In this document: positions 8,166-18,759 of the stretch, piece by piece
Numbering within the stretch: the stretch's first letter is position 1
How the letters are laid out: each line of letters begins with the position of its first letter
Source: Sphingomonas aurantiaca
Lineage (GTDB): Bacteria; Pseudomonadota; Alphaproteobacteria; Sphingomonadales; Sphingomonadaceae
Assembly (NCBI RefSeq): GCF_003050705.1
Contig: NZ_QAOG01000005.1
Location: 1-64,000, forward strand
Direction of reading: 5' to 3'
DNA: 64,000 nt
The notes under the pieces: model-generated
Seen by the model: only the letters and a program-made list of their open reading frames with translations
What the model was told of the DNA's origin: nothing
Databases searched by the model: none
Made by a program: the position numbers and the translations under genes

Positions 8166-9623
8166 CTAGAACGAATAGCGTGCGGCAAGCTCGCCGCGGT
8201 CCATCTTGCCAACCTGGCCGTTGACGAGCTGGCGTTGGGCGTGGCGAAATTCGACGCCGAGATCGATGCTCTTGATTGGCGAGTAGAACAAATTGGCCGA
8301 TGCGCTCCAGGCAGAGTCGGTCGCGCCGATCGGCTCGCCGCCGGTCGGGTAGTCGATCGACTGGACGCTGCCGATGAAGGTCGAGCGGAGCTTGTCGGTC
8401 CAGCCCAGCTTGAGCGCCGCGAACCCGGCGGTGAGGCTCGGCGTCTGCAATTCCGCCCCGGGCACGGCCGAGAAGACCGCATCGGGTGCGAGGTTCAGGC
8501 CGACATAGCGGCCGATCCCGTCGCCATGCGTGACCATGAAGCGGATGTCCGAATGGCCCGACGCATCGAGCGGCACCTTGCCCGCGAACGACACGCCCCA
8601 GCCTGTAGCACTCTCGTTCAGCGGTCCCGTGTCGATCGTCAGCTTCCGCGCCAGCCCCGCCAGCGAGAACTCGCCGAACGCGGTCTTGTAGTTCAGCCGC
8701 GCGGCAACGTCGGGAAGACGGTCATCCGCATTCTCGACCACTGCCGCGGACACCAGATTGGTCGATGCCGTCTCGGGGTTTTCCGCGGCGACCGACAGCG
8801 ACAGCGTGTCGCTCAGCTTGCGCGTGTAGCGAACCTGCGCCTGACGGACGAACACGGTGCCTTCCGACGGCCCGATAAAGTCGGTCGTCTCGGGCAACGC
8901 GCCGATATACTGGAAGGTCGTCCATTCCTGCCCGAACAGCCAGTTGTCGTAGGTGAAGAACGCGCGACGCAGGCCGGGGTTATAGCCGCTGACGACGCGC
9001 TGGTTGCCCTGCGTGCCGGGCACGACCTGGAAATCGAGTTCGAGCAGCCCCTTCAGGCTGTGCCCCGCGATCGGCGTATCCGTCGCGAGCACGATCCGGG
9101 TCTGCTTGGCATGCGATTCGAAGCTGTTGCCTTCGTTGCGTCCGCCGACCGGGGTCATGCTGGGGAAGTAGAAATCACGACCGACCGATTCCGGCGCGAT
9201 ATTGCCGCCACTGTAGCGGCTCACCGATGCCCAGGTCTTGAAGAAGCCGTTGAGCTTGACCGTGGTGCCCGCGACCTTGAACCCGTCGGTCGGCGCAGGC
9301 CCCGGTCCGGCGGGCTTTGCCTCCGCCAGCGCGGTCGGCGCGGTCGGGCCGCTCGGCCCGGTCGGATGCGGCGCAGTCGGCGACGATGCCATGGCGGTCG
9401 GTGGCGCGGTCGGCGACACAGCGGTTTGCGGCGCTGCAGCAGCAGTGGCGCGCGCGGCGGTCAGTTCGCCCCGCAGGTCCTGCACCGCGGCCTCGAGCGC
9501 CTTCAGTCGCGTCTCGAGCTCGACCTCACGCGCCGTCTGCGCATATGCCGCAGCCGGTACCAGCGCAGTCCCTGCGAGCAGCGCCGTGAAGGCCAGCCGT
9601 GTCTTGAACACCATACATGTCAT
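8166..9623 (-). CDS. DcaP-like outer-membrane porin with coiled coil and Pro/Thr/Ala-rich linker
   Basis: A 485-residue outer-membrane protein. The signal peptide ends near AAAYAQ (residues 1-29). A heptad-like segment ([20 protein letters not shown]) suggests a short trimeric coiled coil. Residues about 60-115 are low-complexity, rich in Pro, Thr, Ala and Gly, and the rest is a beta-barrel ending in the aromatic terminus ARYSF. The coiled coil plus barrel, with an [18 protein letters not shown] entry strand, matches DcaP-type trimeric porins that admit small dicarboxylates. The start at 9623 is favoured by GGAG seven bases upstream; a second Met lies three codons in. It is followed on the same strand by the MHS transporter, consistent with shared substrate uptake. 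Confidence 0.8.
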   Translation of the reverse strand: MTCMVFKTRLAFTALLAGTALVPAAAYAQTAREVELETRLKALEAAVQDLRGELTAARATAAAAPQTAVSPTAPPTAMASSPTAPHPTGPSGPTAPTALAEAKPAGPGPAPTDGFKVAGTTVKLNGFFKTWASVSRYSGGNIAPESVGRDFYFPSMTPVGGRNEGNSFESHAKQTRIVLATDTPIAGHSLKGLLELDFQVVPGTQGNQRVVSGYNPGLRRAFFTYDNWLFGQEWTTFQYIGALPETTDFIGPSEGTVFVRQAQVRYTRKLSDTLSLSVAAENPETASTNLVSAAVVENADDRLPDVAARLNYKTAFGEFSLAGLARKLTIDTGPLNESATGWGVSFAGKVPLDASGHSDIRFMVTHGDGIGRYVGLNLAPDAVFSAVPGAELQTPSLTAGFAALKLGWTDKLRSTFIGSVQSIDYPTGGEPIGATDSAWSASANLFYSPIKSIDLGVEFRHAQRQLVNGQVGKMDRGELAARYSF

Positions 9624-9769
9624 CCCCGTCTCCGCACTTTTCCACTGGTCTTACGCGTGGATATAAGCCTCGCCACCATGGCGGATTGCGAACGCCCGTC
9701 CATCCCTTACTTTGGTGCGGGATGATCGCGCGCGGCCGACCGCGTACAGCGCGGCAAAAGGAGAGCCAG

Positions 9770-11721
<1,952 letters not shown>

Positions 11722-11725
<4 letters not shown>

Positions 11726-12345
11726 CTCGCACGATCCTCATCGCCGACGATCACCCGCTGTTCCGCCAGGCGCTCAAACTGGCGGTCAGCCGCGCCGCGC
11801 CCGACGCGGTGGTGATCGAGGCCGGGCAGCTCTGCGAGGCGGCCGATGCGGTGCGCGGCGCAGAGCGTCTCGACCTCATCCTGCTCGACCTGCGGATGCC
11901 GGGGTCGGAAGGCTTTGCCGGCGTCGCGCTGCTCCATGCCGAACGCCCCGGCACGCCGATCCTCGTGATCTCGTCGGCGGACGAGGCCGAAGCCGCACCG
12001 CGCGCGCGGGCGTATGGGGCGGTCGGCTTCGTCTCGAAGACGGCCGATCTTGCCGCGCTGGAGAAAGCCGTCGCGCGAGCCCTGGCCGGCGAACGCGATG
12101 CACCACCGGAAGACGCGCCCGTCGATGACATGGCTACGCGCGTCGCAAGCCTGACGCCGACCGAGCTAAAGGTCCTGCTCGGCGTGCTGGCGGGGCGCTT
12201 GAACAAGCAGGTGGCGTTCGACCTCGGCATCTCCGAGGGCACCGTAAAAGGCCACATGACCGCCATCCTGCGCAAACTCGGCGTGCAGAACCGAACACAG
12301 GCCGTGCTGGCCGCAAGGGCGATGGACATCCACTTCGCCGATTGA
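11722..12345 (+). CDS. crbR: LuxR-family response regulator, CrbR-like activator of acs
   Basis: A 207-residue two-component regulator. An N-terminal receiver domain ([15 protein letters not shown], phospho-acceptor Asp in [10 protein letters not shown], switch Lys in FVSKTADL) is joined to a C-terminal LuxR helix-turn-helix ([44 protein letters not shown]). It is translationally coupled to acs. In Vibrio and Pseudomonas the CrbR family pairs with the symporter-fused kinase CrbS to induce acs; the same three genes are adjacent here, so the symbol is given by context. The gene converges with the kinase across a 28-bp palindrome that probably terminates both. Confidence 0.85.
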
Positions 12346-12371
12346 GGCGGGACACCCGCCCTCCCCCAACC

Positions 12372-12452
12372 CGTCATCCTGACGAAAGTCAGGACCCAGA
12401 GCCAAAATCGGTGTGGCCGGTACCCTGGGTCCTGACTTTCGTCAGGATGACG
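12372..12452. repeat. perfect 28-bp inverted repeat (family B), likely bidirectional terminator
   Basis: Arms at 12372-12399 and 12425-12452 are exact complements (left arm begins CGTCATCCTGACGAAAGTCA) around a 25-nt loop. It lies between the convergent ends of the response regulator and the sensor kinase. A diverged relative occurs at 23437-23519, with the same right arm ending CTTTCGTCAGGATGACG. This marks it as a dispersed element rather than a gene-specific terminator, though it is well placed to stop both transcripts. Confidence 0.85.
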
Positions 12453-12495
12453 AGGGGGCCGACAGGCTTTCGAATGCCCTCCCCAAAGACGCCAT

Positions 12496-15400
12496 TCAAC
12501 TCCCCCGCGCCGCTGCCGCCGCCGCATCCTCGATGAACCGCCACAGGTCCGCGGGCACGACGGGCTTCGTCAGCACTACAAGCCCCGCACACCGATCGTC
12601 CTCTGCAACCGTGCGGTCCGCGGTCACCAGCGCGATTGCCGGTGCCGGCGCCATCGCCCGCAACCGCGCGACGACGTCCAACCCGTCCTCCGCCTCGTCG
12701 AGATGATAGTCGACCAGCGCAACATCCGGCTCCTCGTCCGCCGCCAGTTCGAGCGCCTCCGCGATCGTCCCCGCCAGCAGCGGCACGCACCGTCGCGCGC
12801 GCAACGCCGCGTCGAGCGCCGCCAGGATCGTCACGTCGTTGTCGAGGCACAGCACGCGCAGACCCGGCACCAGCGCACGCGTCGCCGATGGCGTCGGCAG
12901 CGGCACGTCCAGCCCGGAAGGCGCAATCGGCACCCGTACCGCGAACGTCGTCCCCCGCCCCGGCGCCGAGCGCAATTCCACCGCTACCCCCAGCAACCGC
13001 GCGATCCGCCGGACGATCGCCAGCCCCAGACCGACGCCGCCACCCGCACTCCCCTTGCTTTCGAGCCGCTCGAACTCTTCGAAGATCCGCTCGCGGTCGG
13101 CCGCGGCAATGCCAGGTCCGTTGTCACGCACCTCGATCAGCACGTCATCGCCACGCCGCCGCGCGCCGATCCAGATCCGCCCGTCCGCCGAATAGCGCAC
13201 CGCGTTCGACAGGAAATTCTGCAGGATCGAGCGGAGCAGCGAGCGATCGGTCGCCACGCTGAACACAGCAGGATGCGACGCCAGTACCAGTCCGCGCTCG
13301 CCCCCGAGTGGCCGGAACTGTACCGCCAACTCCTCGATCAGCGCCCCCAACGCAAACCGCTCGACTTTCGGCACCACGCCCCCGGCATCGAGCCGCGACA
13401 CGTCGAGCAGCGCGCGCAGCAACGTGTCCGCCGATCCGATCGCGCCATCGATCGCGCGCACCAGCTCCGCCTGATGCGGCGCCTTGCCCTCGTCGAGCGC
13501 CGCGCAGAACAGCCGCGCCGCGTGCAACGGCTGCAACAGATCGTGGCTCGCCGCCGCCAGGAACCGCGTCTTGTCGCGCGTCGCGGTCTCCGCCACCGCG
13601 CGCGCCTCGCCGAGCATCGCGTTCGACTGCGCCAGATCCTGGGTCCGCGCCGCCACCCGCGCCTCGAGATCGGCCTGCGCCTCCTTTTCCGAGGTGATGT
13701 CGGTGAAGCTCTGGACATAGCCCCCGCCCGGCATCGGCCGCCCGACCATCTTGATCCACCGCCCCGACGGCCGTTGCCGCTCGAAACTATGCGGGGTCCC
13801 GCGCGCGAGATGCCCCATCCGCCGACCGACATGCGCCGCGATATCGTCGATGCTCCCCTCGCGCTCGGCGTTGTAGCGGATAAGGTCGGCGATCGATCGG
13901 CCGACGACGACATAGCCCTCGGGATAGTCGAACATCTCGACATAACGCGGATTCCACGCGACCAGCCGCAGGTCCGCGTCGATCACGCTCACCCCCGGAT
14001 CGATCGTTTCCAGCGTCGCCGACAGCAACGTGCGCGAAAACCTCAGCGACCGCCCGCGCTGGTCGAGCAGCCGGACCACGTCGCTGACGTCCATCGCAGA
14101 CCCGGCAATGCTCGACGCGACGATCTTGCGCGCCGACGGTGCGCCGATCACGCCCGCGATCAACCGCTCGGCGGTGCGCGCGGCGGGTCCGTCGATCGGG
14201 GCCCGCAGATCGGGGGACGCCACGCCGATCGCCTCGGCCTCGCCTTCGCCGACGAACCGCGCGACCAGCATCCGCAGTTCGCCGAGCGTCGTGACATGGT
14301 CGAGCGCGCTGTTCCCGCGATGCCGCTCGATCGCATGCAGCCCGGCCATCAGCGCGACGTTGACGCCCAGGCTCCACACCGTGCCGTTGACCAAGGGCGA
14401 GCCGATCCGCCAGCCGAGCAACGCGTCGGGATCGAGCCAGCCGCGCGTGAAGTGCGCGAGCGCCGGTCCGATGCCCTCCCCGATCGACGGCAGCAACAGG
14501 CAGTAGATCCAGACGACCACGCCACCGATCAGCCCGGCGCGCGCCGCTGTGTGGTTGGCGAAGTTCCACCCGACCGTCGCGATCAGCGCAGGCGCGAACT
14601 GCGCGACGCCCGCAAAAGCGATCAGCCCGATCGACGCCAGCGGCAGGTCCGCGCCGAGGCTCCGCCCGTACACCAGCGCCACCGCAACGATCGCCGCGAT
14701 GATCACCCGCCGCACGCGCAGCATCCGCCGGCCAAGCTCGCCCTCGCCCGCCTCGCCGTGCCGCCGGAGCAGCATCGGCGCGAGCAGGTCGTTCGTCGCC
14801 ATCGTCGACAGCGCGATCGTCTCGACCACCACCATCGCCGTCGCCGCCGAAAACCCGCCAAGAAACGCGAGCAGCGCCACCAGATGCTCGCCGCGCTGCA
14901 ACGGCACTGTTAGCACGTACAGGTCGGGCTCGGCATCGCCCGGCAGCAGCGTCATGCCCGCCAGCGCCAGTGGCAGCACCAGCAGCGAGATCACGACCAT
15001 GTATGCGATGAACGGCCAGCGCGCGCGCGCCACCGCATCGGGCCCGCGCGCCTCGATCACGCCCACATAGAATTGCCGCGGCAGGCACAGGATCGCGAGC
15101 GCCGACAACAGCGTCCGCACCCAGAAATCGGACGTCAGCGCGCCCCAGGTGAAACCGGACCGCAGTCTGGCCAGCGGCGCCGCGAGCGTCGCGGCGGGCA
15201 CGTCGACGAGCACTGCCAGCGTCACCACGCCGAGCACGACGAAGCAGAGCAGCTTGATCAGCGATTCCGCCGCGATCGCCGCCACCACGCCGGGGTTGCG
15301 TCCCGCCACCTCGTACCGTCGCGCACCGAACAGGATCGCGAACACCGCCAGCAGCAGCGCGACGAAGGTGCCGACCTCCGCCGAACTCCCGACGCCCGCG

Positions 15401-15813
15401 ATTGCGCCGAAGCTGAGCGTGACCGAGCGCAACTGCAGCGCGATATATGGCACCGACGCGAGCAGAGCCGTCCCCGCGACGATCGCCGCGGTCCCCCGGC
15501 TGCGCCCATAGCGCGCGGAGATGAAGTCCGAGATCGAACTCGATCCCTCCTCGCGCGCCAGCCGGACCAGCCGCGCAAGGAACCTGGGCGCCAGCAGGAA
15601 CACCAGCGCCGGCCCGAGATAGATGGCGAGATAATCCCAGCCGCGCGTCGCCGCAGTGCCGACCCCGCCGAAGAACGTCCAGCTGCTGCAATAGACCGCC
15701 AGCGATAACGGATACGCGATCTGCCCGAGCCGCCGCGACAGGCCCCGCCGGTCCACCACCCACGCAATCCCGAACAGCGTCGCGCCGTACCCGAGAATGG
15801 CGAGGATGATCAT
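12496..15813 (-). CDS. crbS: CrbS-like hybrid histidine kinase with sodium:solute symporter domain
   Basis: A 1105-residue membrane sensor. Residues about 1-500 form a sodium:solute symporter-like domain with 12-13 membrane helices (YCSSWTFFGGVG, SSSISDFISARYG). Then come a PAS domain (about 595-715, DPGVSVIDADLRLVAWN), a short coiled coil, a HisKA domain with His near 757 in FLAAASHDLLQPLHAAR, an HATPase domain (about 860-975, VRDNGPGI, GVGLGLAIVRR) and a receiver (about 985-1100, Asp near 1034 in ALVDYHLDE). This is the CrbS layout, a kinase proposed to read acetate flux through its symporter-like part. It faces acs-crbR tail to tail. The C-terminal receiver implies a phosphorelay or intramolecular attenuation before CrbR. 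Upstream on the minus strand there is no strong ribosome-binding site, so the start is less certain than the domains. Confidence 0.9.
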   Translation of the reverse strand: MIILAILGYGATLFGIAWVVDRRGLSRRLGQIAYPLSLAVYCSSWTFFGGVGTAATRGWDYLAIYLGPALVFLLAPRFLARLVRLAREEGSSSISDFISARYGRSRGTAAIVAGTALLASVPYIALQLRSVTLSFGAIAGVGSSAEVGTFVALLLAVFAILFGARRYEVAGRNPGVVAAIAAESLIKLLCFVVLGVVTLAVLVDVPAATLAAPLARLRSGFTWGALTSDFWVRTLLSALAILCLPRQFYVGVIEARGPDAVARARWPFIAYMVVISLLVLPLALAGMTLLPGDAEPDLYVLTVPLQRGEHLVALLAFLGGFSAATAMVVVETIALSTMATNDLLAPMLLRRHGEAGEGELGRRMLRVRRVIIAAIVAVALVYGRSLGADLPLASIGLIAFAGVAQFAPALIATVGWNFANHTAARAGLIGGVVVWIYCLLLPSIGEGIGPALAHFTRGWLDPDALLGWRIGSPLVNGTVWSLGVNVALMAGLHAIERHRGNSALDHVTTLGELRMLVARFVGEGEAEAIGVASPDLRAPIDGPAARTAERLIAGVIGAPSARKIVASSIAGSAMDVSDVVRLLDQRGRSLRFSRTLLSATLETIDPGVSVIDADLRLVAWNPRYVEMFDYPEGYVVVGRSIADLIRYNAEREGSIDDIAAHVGRRMGHLARGTPHSFERQRPSGRWIKMVGRPMPGGGYVQSFTDITSEKEAQADLEARVAARTQDLAQSNAMLGEARAVAETATRDKTRFLAAASHDLLQPLHAARLFCAALDEGKAPHQAELVRAIDGAIGSADTLLRALLDVSRLDAGGVVPKVERFALGALIEELAVQFRPLGGERGLVLASHPAVFSVATDRSLLRSILQNFLSNAVRYSADGRIWIGARRRGDDVLIEVRDNGPGIAAADRERIFEEFERLESKGSAGGGVGLGLAIVRRIARLLGVAVELRSAPGRGTTFAVRVPIAPSGLDVPLPTPSATRALVPGLRVLCLDNDVTILAALDAALRARRCVPLLAGTIAEALELAADEEPDVALVDYHLDEAEDGLDVVARLRAMAPAPAIALVTADRTVAEDDRCAGLVVLTKPVVPADLWRFIEDAAAAAARGS

Positions 15814-15944
15814 CGGACGGGTAATGAAGGCGCTCCGGTCTGGCGCCGCAGCGCAGGGTCACGACGCGTTATAGCGCCGATCCGGACTGACGGCGACCAT
15901 GCTAAGGAACCGAAGAACCATCAGCCCCGTCGCCACGAGGACAC

Positions 15945-15979
15945 AAAAAAACCGGCGGCGCATGGACTGCGCCCCCGGT
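15945..15979 (-). terminator. Rho-independent terminator of the catalase gene
   Basis: Read on the minus strand, a 12-bp stem with one mismatch (ACCGGGGGCGCA paired with TGCGCCGCCGGT) and a 5-nt loop is followed by a run of seven T. It lies 33 bp after the katE stop. This is the most canonical intrinsic terminator in the window. Confidence 0.9.
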
Positions 15980-16011
15980 CATTTCTTGCCACGTCAGGTC
16001 AGATGTAGCGA

Positions 16012-18078
16012 TCAGGCCAGCGTGCGCACGTTGGCTTCGCGGTCCCAATAGCGCTTGGTGCCCGCGGTCGCGATCTGGCCGAGATCGACCACACCCGCAT
16101 CGGGCTCGACGCCTGCCTTATCGAGCAACGGCTTGGCTGCCGCATTGGCTGCGACGGCCTTGAGATGCCCGAACGCGTCCATGACCCACTGGACGGCTGC
16201 GCCTTCCTTGAGCAGCGCCTTGCAGCCCTCCTCCGAAAGCACCACGGCGACCGCGTCGAAGATCTGCGACGGGCTGCCCGCAAGCTGTCCGTGCGCCTTC
16301 TTCTTGCTGCCATCGGCAAGCTTCGCACCACCGACCTTCGGCGCGACCAGAACGGCCTTGCCGCCGGCGGCCTCGACCGACTTCACAACAGCATCGATCT
16401 CGCCACCGTCGGACCCGTCCGCGATCAGGATGCCGACCTGGCGACCCTCGAGCGTCTCCTTCATCGACTTCTGGATCGACAGTGCGTCGCTCGCAGGCAT
16501 GTCGATCGGCTCACGATAGGCGGGGTTCGCCGCTGGCAGCTCGATGCCGAGACCGTCGGCGACCCGCGTTGCCAGTTCCTCGTTCACATTGCGCAGGTTG
16601 GCAACGGTGCGCTCCTGGACATGCGCGAGGCCGACCTTCGACAGTTCGAACGTGAACGCCGAAGCGATATGCGCCTTCTCGTTGTCGGTCGCCGACACCC
16701 AGAACAGGCGTGCCTGGCTGTAGTGATCGCCGAACAGCTCGGCGCGCATCCGCAGCTTCTCGCCCTGCTCGTCCGCACCGGTCGGGTTGGTCGTCGTCAC
16801 GAAGCCGTTCGGCGATTCGCGCGGACCACCGTCCTCGCCAACGACCGACAGGCTGTTGGGCTCGTAATTCGCCCGGCCCTTCGGCACCTTGGTCTGCATC
16901 ATCCCATCGCGCTGGAAGTTCTGCGCGTTGTTGCGCGGCGCGTTGACCGGGATCTGGTGGAAGTTGGTCGTCCCGAGACGCGACTTCTGCGTGTCGAGAT
17001 AGCTGAACAGGCGACCCTGGAGCAGCGGATCGTTCGAGAAATCGATCCCCGGCACGATGTTGGTCGGCAGGAACGCGACCTGCTCGGTCTCGGCGAAGAA
17101 GTTGTCGACGTTGCGGTCGAGCACCATCCGGCCGATGATCCGGACGGGAACGTCCTCCTCGGGGATCAGCTTCGTCGAATCGAGCACGTCATAGGGCTGC
17201 GCCTCGGCGAATGCCTTGTCGAACACCTGGATGCCCAGCTCCCACTCTGGGAAGTCGCCGGTATCGATCGCTTCCCACAGGTCGCGACGATGATAGTCGT
17301 TGTCGGCGGCCTGGAGCTTCAGCGTCTCGTCCCAGATCGTCGACTGAAGACCGAGCTTCGGCTTCCAGTGGAACTTCACGAAGCTCGACTTGCCTTCGTC
17401 GTTGACGAGCTGGAACGTGTGGACGCCGAAGCCTTCCATCATGCGCAGCGAGCGCGGCAACGTGCGGTCCGACATCGCCCACATCTGCATGTGCGTCGAT
17501 TCCGGCGTCAGCGACGCCCAGTCCCAGAACGTGTCATGCGCCGAACCCGCCTGCGGATAGGCGCGATCGGCTTCCATCTTCACCGAATGGATCAAGTCGG
17601 GGAACTTGATCGCGTCCTGGATGAAGAACACGGGAATGTTGTTGCCAACGAGATCCCAGTTGCCCTCGGTCGTGTAGAACTTGACCGCGAAGCCGCGAAC
17701 GTCGCGCGGCGTATCCACCGAACCTGCACCGCCGGCCACGGTGGAAAAGCGCGTGAACAGCTCGGTCTTGGTGCCCTTCTTGAACACCGCCGCCTTGGTC
17801 AGGTCCGAAATGTCGTCGGTAGCCTCGAAATAGCCATGCGCGCCCGAACCGCGGGCGTGGACGATCCGCTCGGGGATCCGCTCATGGTCGAAGTGGAAGA
17901 TCTTCTCGCGCAGCACGAAATCTTCGAGCAGCGTCGGGCCGCGCACGCCCGATTTCAGGCTGTTCTGGTTGTCGGAGACGGGCACGCCGTGGTTGGTTGT
18001 GAGAACGGGCACATCGCCGCCGGCCTGCTGGTGCGTTTCGCCACCGTTGCCGGGATTGCGCTCTGCGGGGTCGCTCAT
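16012..18078 (-). CDS. katE: large-subunit monofunctional catalase (HPII type)
   Basis: A 688-residue haem catalase that dismutates hydrogen peroxide. The open frame extends far upstream, but the ATG at 18078 ([10 protein letters not shown]) has AAGGA six bases before it and gives the normal HPII-class length. Catalytic His74 lies in [12 protein letters not shown] and Asn147 in VGNNIPVFF; the haem-ligand Tyr lies in [13 protein letters not shown]. Spacing between His and Asn equals that of E. coli HPII. The last approximately 150 residues ([15 protein letters not shown] onward) form the flavodoxin-like C-terminal domain that separates clade 2 catalases from small ones. It is a single-gene unit with its own terminator. 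No nearby regulator (OxyR, RpoS-like) is visible. Confidence 0.95.
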   Translation of the reverse strand: MSDPAERNPGNGGETHQQAGGDVPVLTTNHGVPVSDNQNSLKSGVRGPTLLEDFVLREKIFHFDHERIPERIVHARGSGAHGYFEATDDISDLTKAAVFKKGTKTELFTRFSTVAGGAGSVDTPRDVRGFAVKFYTTEGNWDLVGNNIPVFFIQDAIKFPDLIHSVKMEADRAYPQAGSAHDTFWDWASLTPESTHMQMWAMSDRTLPRSLRMMEGFGVHTFQLVNDEGKSSFVKFHWKPKLGLQSTIWDETLKLQAADNDYHRRDLWEAIDTGDFPEWELGIQVFDKAFAEAQPYDVLDSTKLIPEEDVPVRIIGRMVLDRNVDNFFAETEQVAFLPTNIVPGIDFSNDPLLQGRLFSYLDTQKSRLGTTNFHQIPVNAPRNNAQNFQRDGMMQTKVPKGRANYEPNSLSVVGEDGGPRESPNGFVTTTNPTGADEQGEKLRMRAELFGDHYSQARLFWVSATDNEKAHIASAFTFELSKVGLAHVQERTVANLRNVNEELATRVADGLGIELPAANPAYREPIDMPASDALSIQKSMKETLEGRQVGILIADGSDGGEIDAVVKSVEAAGGKAVLVAPKVGGAKLADGSKKKAHGQLAGSPSQIFDAVAVVLSEEGCKALLKEGAAVQWVMDAFGHLKAVAANAAAKPLLDKAGVEPDAGVVDLGQIATAGTKRYWDREANVRTLA

Positions 18079-18231
18079 AGCAAATCCTTGTTTGATAGTC
18101 ATAGTTCTGGAGAGTGAACGATCCTCGTCCGCGGCCGGGTCCACGCTAATGAAAGAATTCGGGGGCCGCGCCCCGAGCGGTGGACAGGATGCCTCAGTGA
18201 CAGCATCGGCGTTGCGGTCTACCCGTGCGCC

Positions 18232-18672
18232 GTGCTCGCCATACGCCGCCTCTTTTCGTCCTGCCCGCTGTTCGCGGGATGGCTGTGCGTGGCGGCACTG
18301 GCGATGAAGCTGCTGGTGCCCACGGGGTACATGATCGCAAACCAGTCCGGGCACATCGCGATCACGCTGTGCCCGGGTGCGGCTCCGATGGCCGCGACGT
18401 CGATGGATATGAGCACACCCGATCACATCATGGCGGGCCATGCGATGCCGGAGCATGATCCGTCGACGAGCCACGGCAAGACGGAGCTGCCCTGCGCGTT
18501 CTCGGGGCTGTCGGCGCAGGCGCTGGCCAGTGTCGATGCGATCCTGCTGATCGCGGCGATCGCGTTCGTCGTGGCGATCGGCGTCCGCCCGATCCGTCCC
18601 CCCGTCCACGCCAGCGCGCCGCATCTTCGTCCGCCGCTGCGGGGCCCGCCGACTCTGCTTTCGACCGTCTGA
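18232..18672 (+). CDS. small membrane/periplasmic protein, DUF2946-like, His/Met-rich
   Basis: A 146-residue protein with an N-terminal membrane segment (LFAGWLCVAALAMKLLVPTGYM) and a second hydrophobic segment near residues 100-118. Between them lies a Met/His-rich stretch (MDMSTPDHIMAGHAMPEHD) that could bind a transition metal such as copper, cobalt or nickel. The size, the PTGYM motif and its place directly before a TBDR and a PepSY protein match the DUF2946 group seen in metal-uptake loci. The start is taken as the GTG at 18232; another GTG lies seven bases upstream in a different frame. The molecular role is unknown. Confidence 0.6.
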   Translation: MLAIRRLFSSCPLFAGWLCVAALAMKLLVPTGYMIANQSGHIAITLCPGAAPMAATSMDMSTPDHIMAGHAMPEHDPSTSHGKTELPCAFSGLSAQALASVDAILLIAAIAFVVAIGVRPIRPPVHASAPHLRPPLRGPPTLLSTV

Positions 18673-18759
18673 CCCGTACCGCGCGTCGCCCGACGCGCGG
18701 TACGCCACCTCTGTCGACGCGCGTCCGTGTGGTCGCGCGCCTTTCGAAAGCCTTGGTTC
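18673..18759. other. spacer before the metal-locus TBDR
   Basis: A short spacer of about 90 bp. No riboswitch, terminator or clear promoter is seen, so the DUF2946-like gene and the receptor may share a transcript. GTG at 18727 is an alternative start for the receptor. Confidence 0.3.
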
